Source: JAOUJD01 sp963841815
GTDB lineage: Bacteria > Pseudomonadota > Gammaproteobacteria > Burkholderiales > Burkholderiaceae_F
DNA length: 64,000 nt
Reading direction: 5' to 3'
NCBI GenBank assembly: GCA_963841815.1
Contig: CAWJEE010000027.1
Coordinates: forward strand, 186,001 to 250,000
In this document: piece after piece, positions 43,770 through 52,385 of the stretch
Layout of the letters: every line of letters starts with the position of its first letter
Numbering within the stretch: the first letter of the stretch is position 1
Translations under genes and position numbers: made by a program
Notes under the pieces: generated by a model
Database searches by the model: none
Told to the model about the DNA's origin: nothing
What the model saw: only the letters and a program-made list of their open reading frames with translations

Positions 43770-44805
43770 GCGCGGCGCGCGCCTGCTGGTGGTCGACGAC
43801 AACAAGGTCAACCGGCTGCTGCTGGCGCGCAGCCTGGAGCTGCAGGGCCACACGGTGACGCTGGCGGAGAACGGCCGCGTCGCGCTCGAACGGCTGGAGC
43901 GCGAGCCGTTCGACCTGCTGCTGCTCGACATCGAGATGCCCGAGATGAACGGCATCCAGGTGCTCGAGGAGCTGAAGGGCGACCGCCAGCTGCGCGACCT
44001 GCCGGTCATCGTCACCTCCGCCATCGAGGGGCTCGACAACGTCGTGCGCTGCATCGAGCTGGGCGCCGAGGACTACCTGCACAAGCCGGTCAACCCGGTG
44101 CTGCTCAAGGCGCGCATCGGCGCGAGCCTGGAGAAGAAGCGCCTGCGCGACCAGCAGAAGGAACTGGTGCGGCGCTTCGCGACGCGCGAGGTGGCCGAAG
44201 ACATGGACGCCTCCGGCTTCGCGCTCGGCGGCCATCGCGTGCAGGCCACCGCGATGTTCTCCGACATCCGCGGCTTCACGTCGATGGCCGAGCAGCAGCC
44301 GCCCGAAGAGACGATCGAACTGCTGAACACCTACTACACGCTGATGTTCGATGCGATCAGCGGCCGCGGCGGCGTGGTCAACCAGATGGTGGGCGACGGA
44401 CTGATGGCGATCTTCGGCGCGCCGCTGCCGCTGGCCGACCCCGGCGGCGCCGCGGTGCAGGCCGCGCTCGACATGATCGAGCTGATCGACCTGTACAACC
44501 GCGAACCCGACCGCGCCGGCAAGCCGCCGCTGGCGATCGGCATCGGCATCGCCTCGGGCAGCGTGATCGCCGGCTACACCGGCACGCAGCAGCGCGCCAC
44601 CTACACCTGCGTCGGCGACGCCGTGAACCTGGCTGCGCGGCTGGAAGCGCACACCAAGGTGGTCGGGCACGCGATCCTGGCCGACGCCGCGACCCGGCTC
44701 GCTGTCGGCGAACGCTGCCGCGCCGAGGCGCTCGGCGCCGTGACGTTCAAGGGCAAGGCCGAGCCGGTCGAGTGCTACGCGATCGCCTGCGGCCAGAAGC
44801 TCTAG
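43762..44805 (+). CDS. response regulator with class III nucleotide cyclase output
   Basis: Intact, 347 residues. Receiver domain (1-125): LLVVDDNKVNRLLLARSLEL, phospho-Asp in LLLLDIEMPEMNG, and Lys in YLHKPVNPVLLKARIG. A helical linker (EKKRLRDQQKELVRRF) follows, then a class III adenylate/guanylate cyclase domain (about 150-347): metal site TAMFSDIRGFTSMAE, GGVVNQMVGDGLMAIFGAPL, YTCVGDAVNLAARLEAHTK with the transition-state Asn/Arg, and a C-terminal FKGKAEPVECYAI. Where many adenylate cyclases have Lys before the second metal Asp (NKxxGD), this has Gln (NQMVGD), so the nucleotide used is uncertain. It forms the likely endpoint of the GAF kinase-HPt relay. Confidence 0.92.
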   Translation: MSERGARLLVVDDNKVNRLLLARSLELQGHTVTLAENGRVALERLEREPFDLLLLDIEMPEMNGIQVLEELKGDRQLRDLPVIVTSAIEGLDNVVRCIELGAEDYLHKPVNPVLLKARIGASLEKKRLRDQQKELVRRFATREVAEDMDASGFALGGHRVQATAMFSDIRGFTSMAEQQPPEETIELLNTYYTLMFDAISGRGGVVNQMVGDGLMAIFGAPLPLADPGGAAVQAALDMIELIDLYNREPDRAGKPPLAIGIGIASGSVIAGYTGTQQRATYTCVGDAVNLAARLEAHTKVVGHAILADAATRLAVGERCRAEALGAVTFKGKAEPVECYAIACGQKL

Positions 44806-44827
44806 CCGGCGGCGCGCGCCGCGCGCG

Positions 44828-47127
44828 CTACCGGGCGCGCACGCAGTCGAGGAAGTACTGCGTTGCCGTCGTCGACCTCTTGCTTGACGAGCCCGTGGAT
44901 GTCGGTGCCGAAGCCGGGGAAACGCGCGTTCAGCTCGCGCGCGAACTGCAGGTAGCGCACGATCGTGCCGTTGACGCGCTCGCCGGGGATCAGCAGCGGG
45001 ATGCCCGGCGGATACGGCGTCAGCAGCACCGAGGTGACGCGGCCTTCGAGCGCGTCGATCGGCACGCGGTCCACGGCGCTGTGCGCCATCTGCGCGTAGG
45101 CGTCGGCGGGCTTCATCACCGGTTCCATTTCCGACAGGTACATCTCGGTGGTCAGGCGCGCGATGTCGCTGTCGCGGTAGATCGCGTGCACCGCGCCGCA
45201 CAGGTCGCGCAGGCCCATCTTCTCGTACTGCACGTGCTGGCGGATGAACTCCGGCATCACGCGCCACAGCGGCTGGTTGTTGTCGTAGTCGTCCTTGAAC
45301 TGCTGCAGTTCGGTGACCATCGTGTTCCAGCGGCCCTTGGTGATGCCGATGGTGAACATGATGAAGAACGAATAGAGACCCGTCTTCTCGACGATGATGC
45401 CGTGCTCGGCCAGGTACTTCGTGACGATGGCCGCCGGAATGCCGGGCTCGGCGAAGGTGCCGTCGAGGTTCAGCCCCGGCGTGATCACCGTCGCCTTGAT
45501 CGGGTCCAGCATGTTGAAACCGGGCTCGATCTGCTCGAAGCCGTGCCAGGCGTCGCCGGGCCTGAGCATCCAGTCCTCGCGCGTGCCGATGCCTTCGGCC
45601 GCGAGGTGATCGGGCCCCCACACCTTGAACCACCAGCCGCCGCTCTCGTCCGGCCCGAACTCGGCGTCGACCTTGCGCATCGCGCGGCGGAACTCGAGCG
45701 CCTCCGAGATCGATTCCTCGACCAGCGCGGTGCCGCCCGGCGGCTCCATCATCGCGGCCGCGACATCGCACGAGGCGATGATCGCGTACTGCGGGGAAGT
45801 CGACGTGTGCATCAGGAACGCCTCATTGAACATGAAGCGATCGAGCCGCTCGGTCTGCGCGTCCTCGATCAGGATCTGCGACGCCTGTGACAGTCCCGCC
45901 AGCATCTTGTGCGTCGACTGCGTGGAGAAGATCATCGATGCGCGGTTGCGTGGCCGCTCGGACTGCCCGCCGATGGCGTGCATGTCGCGGTAGATACGGG
46001 TGGAACGCGGCGTGCGGCAGCCAGGCTTCGTCGAAGTGCAGCGTGTCGATGCGGCTGTCGAGCAGCGACTTGATCGTCTCGACGTTGTAGAGGATGCCGT
46101 CGTAGGTGCTCTGCGTCAGCGTCAGCACGCGCGGCTTGTCGCGCGCCGCCGCGTCCCCGGCGCGCCGGGCCGCGCTTGCGCTCTTGATCAGCGGATGGCG
46201 CTCGATCTTCTTCGCGATCGACTCCCACTGGAATTCTTCCAGCGGGATCGGGCCGATGATCCCGTAGTGATTGCGCGTCGGCGTCAGGAACACCGGGATG
46301 GCGCCTGTCATCGTGATCGCGTGCAGGACCGACTTGTGGCAGTTGCGGTCCACGATCACCACGTCGCCCGGCGCCACGACGTAGTGCCAGACGATCTTGT
46401 TGGACGTCGACGTGCCGTTGGTGACGAAGAACAGGTGGTCGGCGCCGAAGATGCGCGCGGCGTTGCGTTCGCTCGCCGCCACCGGGCCGGTGTGATCGAG
46501 CAGTTGCCCGAGTTCGTCGACCGAATTGCAGACGTCCGCCCGCAGCATGTTCTCGCCGAAGAACTGGTGGAACATCTGGCCGACCGGGCTCTTCAGGAAG
46601 GCCACGCCGCCCGAGTGGCCCGGGCAGTGCCATGAGTACGAACCGTCCTGCGCGTAGTGCACCAGCGCGCGGAAGAACGGCGGCGCCAGCGTGTCGAGGT
46701 AGGCGCGAGCCTCGCGCACGATGTAGCGCGCGACGAACTCGGGCGTGTCCTCAAACATGTGGATGAAGCCGTGCAGTTCGCGCAGCACTTCGTTCGGCAG
46801 GTGCTGCGTCGTGCGCGTCTCGCCGTACAGGAAGATCGGGATGTCGGCGTTGCGCCGGCGGATCTCGGCGACGAACTTCTTGAGCTTGTCGATCGTCTCG
46901 CGGTCGCCGTTGCCTTCGGCGAGTTCCTCGTCGTCGACCGACAGGATGAACCCCGATGCGCGGCTCTGCTGCTGGGCGAAACTCGAGACGTCGCCGAAAC
47001 TGGTCACGCCGAGCACCTCGACGCTCTCGGCCTCGATGGCCTTGGCCAGCGCGCGGATGCCGAGTCCGCTGGCGTTCTCGGAACGGAAGTCCTCGTCGAT
47101 GATGACGATGGGGAAGCGGAATCGCAT
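44828..47127 (-). CDS. Orn/Lys/Arg decarboxylase, wing-domain type, frameshifted
   Basis: PLP fold-I decarboxylase of the LdcI/AdiA/SpeC class, about 766 residues. The N-terminal wing (receiver-like) runs FPIVIIDEDFRSENASGLGI, RASGFILSVDDEELAEG. Catalytic domain: SWHCPGHSGGVAFLKSPVGQ, HLFFVTNGTSTSNKIVWHY, VIVDRNCHKSVLHAITMTGA, LTQSTYDGILYNVETIKSLL, LHFDEAWLPHAAFHP and PLP lysine in STQSTHKMLAGLSQ. C-terminal TPYPPGIPLLIPGERVN is the family hallmark. Frame changes near 45985 and 44865; the alternate frame gives QYFLDCVRAR and stop 44828-44830. Start ATG 47127. Which of lysine, ornithine or arginine is used cannot be decided here. Acid-stress or polyamine roles are possible. Confidence 0.88.
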
Positions 47128-47308
47128 GGGGAGGGAGGCGTGCCGGACGGCGTGGAAGGAGCCCGTGATTATGGGCGTTCGCCGGACCCCGGAGCAAGCA
47201 CGGTCTCCGAGTAGTGTCGGCCGGCGGGTGTTACAGGGTGTTACCGGGGTCAACAGCCCGTGCCGTACAGTCGTTAATTGCTGCATGGACAAGACCCGAG
47301 GAGAGACC

Positions 47309-49324
47309 ATGCAACGCTGGCTCGCAGTGATCGCCGCCTTCGTGGTCGCCGGCTGCACGACGGTGACGCCGGCCGAAGCGCAGAGCCCGGCCGGCGAGCC
47401 GCCGCTGATCGCTGGCCGTGTCGCGGTGGCCGACGGCGATGCACAGATCTGGCGCGCCGAGGAAGACAGCTCGGCCGGCCAGTGGGACGTCGCCGTCGTC
47501 AACGACGTCGTCAGCGCCGGCACCGGGCTCTACACGGGGAGCGACGGCCGCAACGAGGTTCGCTTCGGCCCGAACACCTTTCGCCTCGGCGCCAACAGCC
47601 GCGGCGGCTTCTCCCAGCTCGACTACTCCGCCGCCTCGTTCAACCTCGAGTACGGCACGCTCAACGTGCGTCTCGCGCGGCCGGAGCGCGGGGAAACGAC
47701 GTCGGTGACGGTCGCCGGCGTCCGCATCGACCTGGTCGCGCCCGGTCGCTATCGCGTCGACGCCACCGACCAGGGGCCGATGCGGCTCACGGTGTTCGAG
47801 GGGCACGGCGCGGTGCGATCGGCCAGCAACGCAACCGGCGTCAGCAGCGGCCAGGCCATCGTCGTCAACCCGGGCGGCGGCGGCTTCAACTTCGAGCAGC
47901 CGATCGTCACGGCGTTCGATCAATGGGCGCTGGAACGCGATGCGCAGTACCAGCAGGTGCGCTCGGCGCAGTTCGTGTCGCCGTACATGACCGGCTACGA
48001 GGAACTCGACGTCCACGGCGACTGGTCGTCCGACGCAAGCTTCGGAGTGGTGTGGTTCCCGCGCGCCGTTCCAGTGGGCTGGGCGCCGTACCGGTTCGGA
48101 CAGTGGCGCTGGATCCAGCCGTGGGGCTGGACCTGGGTGGACTCAGCGCCGTGGGGTTTTGCGCCTTTCCATTACGGGCGCTGGGTGATGGTCGGCCCGC
48201 GCTGGGGCTGGGTGCCGGGCAGCTACGTGCGCCAGCCGGTGTGGGCCCCCGCGCTGGTGGGCTTCGTCGGCACCGGTGTCAGCGTCTCCGTGGGCATCGG
48301 CACGCCGGTGGTCGGCTGGTATCCGCTCGCGCCGTGGCACCGCTACGAGCCGCACTATCGCCACAGCCCCCGCTACACGACGATCATCAACCAGACGATC
48401 ATCAACCAGCCGCCGCGGGGCGTGCCGCGCGATCTCACGCAGGGCCAGGGAACGACCATGGTGCCGGGACCGCGCTTCCGCGAGCCGATCCACCGCGTGG
48501 CCATGCCCGTGCCGCCGAAGCCGCAGGAACTGAAGCCGGTCGCGCCGCCGCCGCTCAACGTCGCGCCGGCACCGCGTTCGCCGACGCCGAGGTTCTCGGA
48601 CAACGACGGCCGGCCGGGCTCGCCGAAGTCGCAGATGGCGCGCCCGCCGCAACCGGCGGGGCAGTCGCCTGGCCAGCCTGTGCCGGGCTTGCCGCCGACG
48701 CGCGTGACGCCGCCGATGGCCGCCGACCCGATGCCCGGTCGCGGCGTGACGCCGCAGCCGCCGTTGCCCGGCAACGACCCGGCTCCGCTCGGCCAACCGC
48801 CGGGGCAGAAACGGGTCCAGCCGGTACCGCCGCCGGTCGCGCCAGTCACTCCTGCTCCGCAGCGTCCGGCGCCACGCCCGCACCTGCCGAGCGACCAGAT
48901 TCCGCCGGGCCAGCCGCAGCCGGTGAATCCGGCCGAGCCGCCGCGCTTCCCGCCCGGTGCGCCGCCGACAATTCGCCAGCAGCCGCCGATGGCGCCCGCT
49001 GCGCGGACGGTGCAACCGTCGCCACAGGTTCAGGCGCCCGCCGCGCCCGCGCCCACGTCGCGCGCCGCACCTCCGACGCCGGCGCACGCAGCGCCGCCGC
49101 GCCCCACGCCGCCGGCCGCCGCACGACCTGCGCCGTCACGACCCGCGCCGCCCGCCGCCGTTCCTGCTCCTGCGCCCTCGGCACCCGTGGCTGTGCCCCA
49201 GCCGAAGCCGAACCCCGCCCCTTCGCAGAAGGAGCAGGTGCTGCGCAAGCAACCCGACCCGGAGCGCGGAAAGCCGGTGGAACGCGAAGCGCCGCCGATG
49301 CGGCCGAAGCAGGCGGACAGGTGA
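47309..49324 (+). CDS. FecR-domain lipoprotein with Trp-rich core and long proline-rich tail
   Basis: Intact, 671 residues. ATG 47309 follows a GAGGAGAG ribosome-binding site (an in-frame ATG at 47285 is less well placed). Lipoprotein signal: MQRWLAVIAAFVVAGCTTV. Residues about 35-200 form a FecR-like beta domain (VAVADGDAQIWRA, TGLYTGSDGRNEVRFGPNTF, GTLNVRLARPERGETTSVTV). Residues about 225-350 are packed with Trp/Tyr: DVHGDWSSDASFGVVWFP, WGWTWVDSAPWGFAPFHYGR, WGWVPGSYVRQPVWAPALVG, as in DUF6600-type proteins. From about 400 to the end it is Pro/Ala/Gln-rich and probably unstructured (VPPPVAPVTPAPQRPAPRPH). Likely surface or periplasmic; function unknown. It is divergent from the decarboxylase gene. 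Confidence 0.87.
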   Translation: MQRWLAVIAAFVVAGCTTVTPAEAQSPAGEPPLIAGRVAVADGDAQIWRAEEDSSAGQWDVAVVNDVVSAGTGLYTGSDGRNEVRFGPNTFRLGANSRGGFSQLDYSAASFNLEYGTLNVRLARPERGETTSVTVAGVRIDLVAPGRYRVDATDQGPMRLTVFEGHGAVRSASNATGVSSGQAIVVNPGGGGFNFEQPIVTAFDQWALERDAQYQQVRSAQFVSPYMTGYEELDVHGDWSSDASFGVVWFPRAVPVGWAPYRFGQWRWIQPWGWTWVDSAPWGFAPFHYGRWVMVGPRWGWVPGSYVRQPVWAPALVGFVGTGVSVSVGIGTPVVGWYPLAPWHRYEPHYRHSPRYTTIINQTIINQPPRGVPRDLTQGQGTTMVPGPRFREPIHRVAMPVPPKPQELKPVAPPPLNVAPAPRSPTPRFSDNDGRPGSPKSQMARPPQPAGQSPGQPVPGLPPTRVTPPMAADPMPGRGVTPQPPLPGNDPAPLGQPPGQKRVQPVPPPVAPVTPAPQRPAPRPHLPSDQIPPGQPQPVNPAEPPRFPPGAPPTIRQQPPMAPAARTVQPSPQVQAPAAPAPTSRAAPPTPAHAAPPRPTPPAAARPAPSRPAPPAAVPAPAPSAPVAVPQPKPNPAPSQKEQVLRKQPDPERGKPVEREAPPMRPKQADR

Positions 49325-49332
49325 CACCGCGA

Positions 49333-49367
49333 GTGCACGCGCGATCCGCGAAGCGGATCGCGTGCAC
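49333..49367. terminator. strong hairpin between convergent genes, possible bidirectional terminator
   Basis: GTGCACGCGCGATCCGC (49333-49349) can pair with GCGGATCGCGTGCAC (49353-49367): 15 pairs with a 2-base bulge and a 3-base loop. It lies between the stops of the FecR-domain gene (49324) and dcd (49382). No T-run on either side, so termination is inferred from position only. Confidence 0.55.
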
Positions 49368-49381
49368 GCGCGACGCGCGCG

Positions 49382-49945
49382 TCAGGTTCGCGGTAGGGTC
49401 ACGCCCCGCTGCCCCTGGTACTTGCCGCCACGGTCCTTGTACGACGTCTCGCAGACCTCGTCGGACTCGATGAACAGCACCTGGGCGCAGCCTTCGCCCG
49501 CGTAGATCTTCGCCGGCAGCGGCGTCGTGTTGGAGAACTCGAGCGTCACGTGGCCTTCCCATTCGGGTTCGAGCGGCGTGACGTTGACGATGATCCCGCA
49601 GCGCGCGTAGGTGCTCTTGCCGAGGCAGATCGTCAGCACGTTGCGCGGGATGCGGAAGTACTCGACGGTGCGGGCGAGCGCGAACGAGTTCGGCGGGATG
49701 ATGCAGACGTTGCTCTTGATGTCGACGAACGAGTTCGGGTCGAACGCCTTCGGATCGACGATCGTCGAGTTGATGTTGGTGAAGATCTTGAATTCGTCGG
49801 CACAGCGAATGTCGTAGCCGTAGCTGGACGTGCCGTAGCTGACGATGCGATGCCCGTCCTTCTCCCGCACCTGACCGGGCTCGAACGGCTCGATCATGCC
49901 CTTCTCCGCCATGCGGCGGATCCATTTGTCGCTCTTGATGCTCAT
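49382..49945 (-). CDS. dcd: dCTP deaminase
   Basis: Intact, 187 residues. Trimeric enzyme that deaminates dCTP to dUTP and so feeds dUMP to thymidylate synthase (thyA at 22708). Motifs are MSIKSDKWIRRMAEKGMIEP, SYGYDIRCADEFKIFTNINS, SNVCIIPPNSFALARTVEYF, GKSTYARCGIIVNVTPLEPE and TPLPAKIYAGEGCAQVLFIE. The catalytic Glu is in EPEWEGHVTLEFSNTT. It ends YQGQRGVTLPRT. It is divergent from the D-threonine-aldolase-like gene, with 87 bases between. Confidence 0.97.
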   Translation of the reverse strand: MSIKSDKWIRRMAEKGMIEPFEPGQVREKDGHRIVSYGTSSYGYDIRCADEFKIFTNINSTIVDPKAFDPNSFVDIKSNVCIIPPNSFALARTVEYFRIPRNVLTICLGKSTYARCGIIVNVTPLEPEWEGHVTLEFSNTTPLPAKIYAGEGCAQVLFIESDEVCETSYKDRGGKYQGQRGVTLPRT

Positions 49946-50032
49946 GTGGACTCGAGTCCCGTCGTCGTGTGATCGGCAAACACGCGATTCTACGGCGCGC
50001 ATGCGGCGCGCCAACGTCGCTAGACTCGCCGC

Positions 50033-51169
50033 ATGGACAAGCGCTGGATCCCCGCGCGCGCCGGCGACGCGCTGGCCGACGTCGACACGCCGGCGCTGAT
50101 CGTCGACCTCGACCGGTTCGACGCCAACGTCGGTCGCCTGATGCAGGCCGTGGCCGGACGCGACGTCCGCGTGCGGCCGCACGCCAAGAGCCACAAGTGC
50201 GTCGAGATCGCGCGGCGGCAGGTCGCCGCGGGCGCCGTCGGCATCTGCGTGCAGAAGACTTCCGAAGCAGAGCCCTTCCTCGCCGGCGGCATCGCGGATG
50301 TGCTGGTGACCAACGAGGTCGTCGGCGCGCGCAAGCTCGCGAACCTTGCCGGGCTCGCCGCTCGCTTCCCCGCCGCGCGCGTCGGCGTCTGCGTGGACGA
50401 CGCGTCGGTCGTCGAGCCGCTCGGCAAGGCGTGCGATCGCGCGGCGGCGCGCGTCGACGTCTACGTCGAACTCGACGTCGGCCACGACCGTGCGGGCGTC
50501 GTCGACCCAGGCGCTGTGGTCGCGCTTGCGCGCGCGGTCGCTGCACAGCCGAGCCTGAACCTGCGCGGTCTGCAGGCGTACTTCGGATCCGCGCAGCATC
50601 GGCGCGGCGTCGAGGAACGCCGCCGCGCGATCGAGTCGGCCACCCGGCTGGCGCGGGCGGCCCGCGATGCGCTGCTCGCCGCTGGCCTGCCGTGCGACGC
50701 CGTCACCGGCGCGGGCACCGGCACCTTCCTCTTCGAGGCCGCCAGCGGCGTGTACACCGAGATCCAGCCCGGCTCGTACATCCTGATGGACGTCGACTAC
50801 GCGAAGAACGAGCAGGACCCGCGCTGGCCCAGGTTCGACCAGTCGCTGTTCATCCTGGCCACGGTGATGAGCCGCCGGCACGACGCCCGCGGCGATCGCG
50901 CCACGCTGGACGCCGGGCTGAAGGCGTTCTCGACCGACTCCGGACCGGCGCAGCCGGCGTTCGCGGGGTGGACGGTGCGTGGCGTGTCGGACGAGCACAC
51001 GGTGCTGGATCGCACCGGCGACGGACCCGCGCTCGCGCTGGGCGACAAGGTGCGGCTGGTTCCGGGCCACGTCGATCCCACCGTGAACCTGCACGAGTGG
51101 ATCGTCGCGGTGCGAAGCGATCGCGTCGAGGCCGTCTGGCCGGTCGACGCGCGCGGCGCCGTCTACTGA
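50033..51169 (+). CDS. DSD1-fold PLP enzyme, D-threonine aldolase-like
   Basis: Intact, 378 residues. Alanine-racemase-type barrel with a C-terminal metal-binding domain. Blocks are DVDTPALIVDLDRFDANVGR, the PLP lysine in VRPHAKSHKCVEIARRQ, ICVQKTSEAEPFLAGGIADV, VDVYVELDVGHDRAGVVDPG and YTEIQPGSYILMDVDYAKNE. Near the C-terminus the metal motif is PGHVDPTVNLHEW: His-x-Asp. In this family D-threonine and 3-hydroxy-D-aspartate aldolases have His/Asp, while D-serine dehydratases use His-x-Cys, so an aldolase is more likely. It would release glycine from a D-beta-hydroxy amino acid. The Bug protein follows 87 bases downstream on the same strand, so co-transcription is possible. Confidence 0.85.
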   Translation: MDKRWIPARAGDALADVDTPALIVDLDRFDANVGRLMQAVAGRDVRVRPHAKSHKCVEIARRQVAAGAVGICVQKTSEAEPFLAGGIADVLVTNEVVGARKLANLAGLAARFPAARVGVCVDDASVVEPLGKACDRAAARVDVYVELDVGHDRAGVVDPGAVVALARAVAAQPSLNLRGLQAYFGSAQHRRGVEERRRAIESATRLARAARDALLAAGLPCDAVTGAGTGTFLFEAASGVYTEIQPGSYILMDVDYAKNEQDPRWPRFDQSLFILATVMSRRHDARGDRATLDAGLKAFSTDSGPAQPAFAGWTVRGVSDEHTVLDRTGDGPALALGDKVRLVPGHVDPTVNLHEWIVAVRSDRVEAVWPVDARGAVY

Positions 51170-51256
51170 CTTTCCCCGGGCCTGTCCGCGGACCGCGCTG
51201 GCGCTACCATCGCGCGCAGCGGTACGCCGGTCGCCGCATCACCAAGGAGACTCCCG

Positions 51257-52231
51257 ATGTCCTCGTCGCTTCGCCGCGCGGCACTGTGCCTGCTCGCGCT
51301 CGGAACCTTTGTTGCCGCACCCGCCTGGGCCCAGGCCTGGCCCAGCAAGACCATCCGCCTGGTCTCGGTCTTCCCGCCGGGCGGGTCGGTGGACCAGGTC
51401 GCGCGCATCCTCTCGCAGCAACTGACCAAGCAGCTCGGCCAGAGCGTGGTCGTCGAGAACGTCGGCGGCGCGTCGGGCTCGATCGGCACGGCGGCCGTCG
51501 CCAGGGCCGCGCCCGACGGCTACACCTTCGGCGTCGTGTTCGACACGCACGGCACCAACCCGAGCCTGATCCCGAACATCCAGTTCGACACGCTGAACGA
51601 CCTCGCGCACGTCACGCTGATCGGCACGTCGCCGATGGCGCTCGTCGCCTCGAGCAAGTCGAAGTACAGCAGCGCGAAGGACATGCTGGCCGACGCGCGG
51701 ACCGTCAAAGGCATCAACATCGGCTCGATCGGCACCGGCAGCCTCGGCCACCTCGCGATGATCCAGGCGGGCAAGCAGGGCGGGTGGTCGTGGACCCACG
51801 TGCCGTACCGCGGTGGCGGCCCGCTGATGAACGACACGGTCGCCGGCCACATGCCGTTCGCGATCGGCACGGTGTTCCTCGCGATGCCGCACGTGAAGGC
51901 GGGCACGGTGAGGCCGATCGCCGTCACCGGCGCGAAGCGCAGCCCGCAGCTGCCCGACACACCGACGCTCGCTGAAGTCGGCATCACGAATTTCGAAGCG
52001 CTCGCCTACTGGGGCGTGATCGCTCCGGCGAAGACGCCGGCCGACATCGTCAACCGGATGAACGCCGAGATCCAGAAGGCGCTGAAGGAGCCCGCGGTCG
52101 CGGAGCGACTGAACGCGCAGGGCATGACGGTCACCGGGCAGGGCCCGGCCGAGTTCAGCGCGTTCATGAAGAAGGAAGTCGAGCGCTGGTCGAAGATCGT
52201 GAAGGAGAACCGGATCTCCGCCGGAACGTGA
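51257..52231 (+). CDS. Bug-family (tripartite tricarboxylate) solute-binding protein
   Basis: Intact, 324 residues. Sec signal MSSSLRRAALCLLALGTFVA ending APAWAQA. The mature start is diagnostic: WPSKTIRLVSVFPPGGSVDQ, VARILSQQLTKQLGQSVVVE. Further family blocks are GSIGTAAVARAAPDGYTFGV, GHMPFAIGTVFLAMPHVKAG and YWGVIAPAKTPADIVNRMNA. Periplasmic ligand binder of TctC type; ligands of this very large family are mostly carboxylates or unknown. No TctA/TctB membrane genes are near, so it is an orphan, as is usual in Burkholderiales. The next feature is an intrinsic terminator 38 bases after the stop. Confidence 0.95.
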   Translation: MSSSLRRAALCLLALGTFVAAPAWAQAWPSKTIRLVSVFPPGGSVDQVARILSQQLTKQLGQSVVVENVGGASGSIGTAAVARAAPDGYTFGVVFDTHGTNPSLIPNIQFDTLNDLAHVTLIGTSPMALVASSKSKYSSAKDMLADARTVKGINIGSIGTGSLGHLAMIQAGKQGGWSWTHVPYRGGGPLMNDTVAGHMPFAIGTVFLAMPHVKAGTVRPIAVTGAKRSPQLPDTPTLAEVGITNFEALAYWGVIAPAKTPADIVNRMNAEIQKALKEPAVAERLNAQGMTVTGQGPAEFSAFMKKEVERWSKIVKENRISAGT

Positions 52232-52268
52232 CCTTCTTCACACTGGAACCCGACCTTCTTCGCCCTGG

Positions 52269-52297
52269 AAGCCCGCCTCGACCGCGGGCTTTTTTTT
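52269..52297 (+). terminator. intrinsic terminator after the Bug gene
   Basis: AAGCCCGC (52269-52276), 7-base loop, GCGGGCTT (52284-52291), continuing into a run of eight T (52290-52297). Textbook rho-independent terminator. Immediately before it a 23-base segment is roughly duplicated (GACCTTCTTC...CTGGAA at 52229 and 52252). Confidence 0.92.
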
Positions 52298-52385
52298 CGC
52301 CCCGACGGATTGACCGGGGTCAGTGCCGCGCGCGGTCACGGCCGGACAATCGGCTGTCACCTCACTCCCGCTCGCCGGGCGCACG

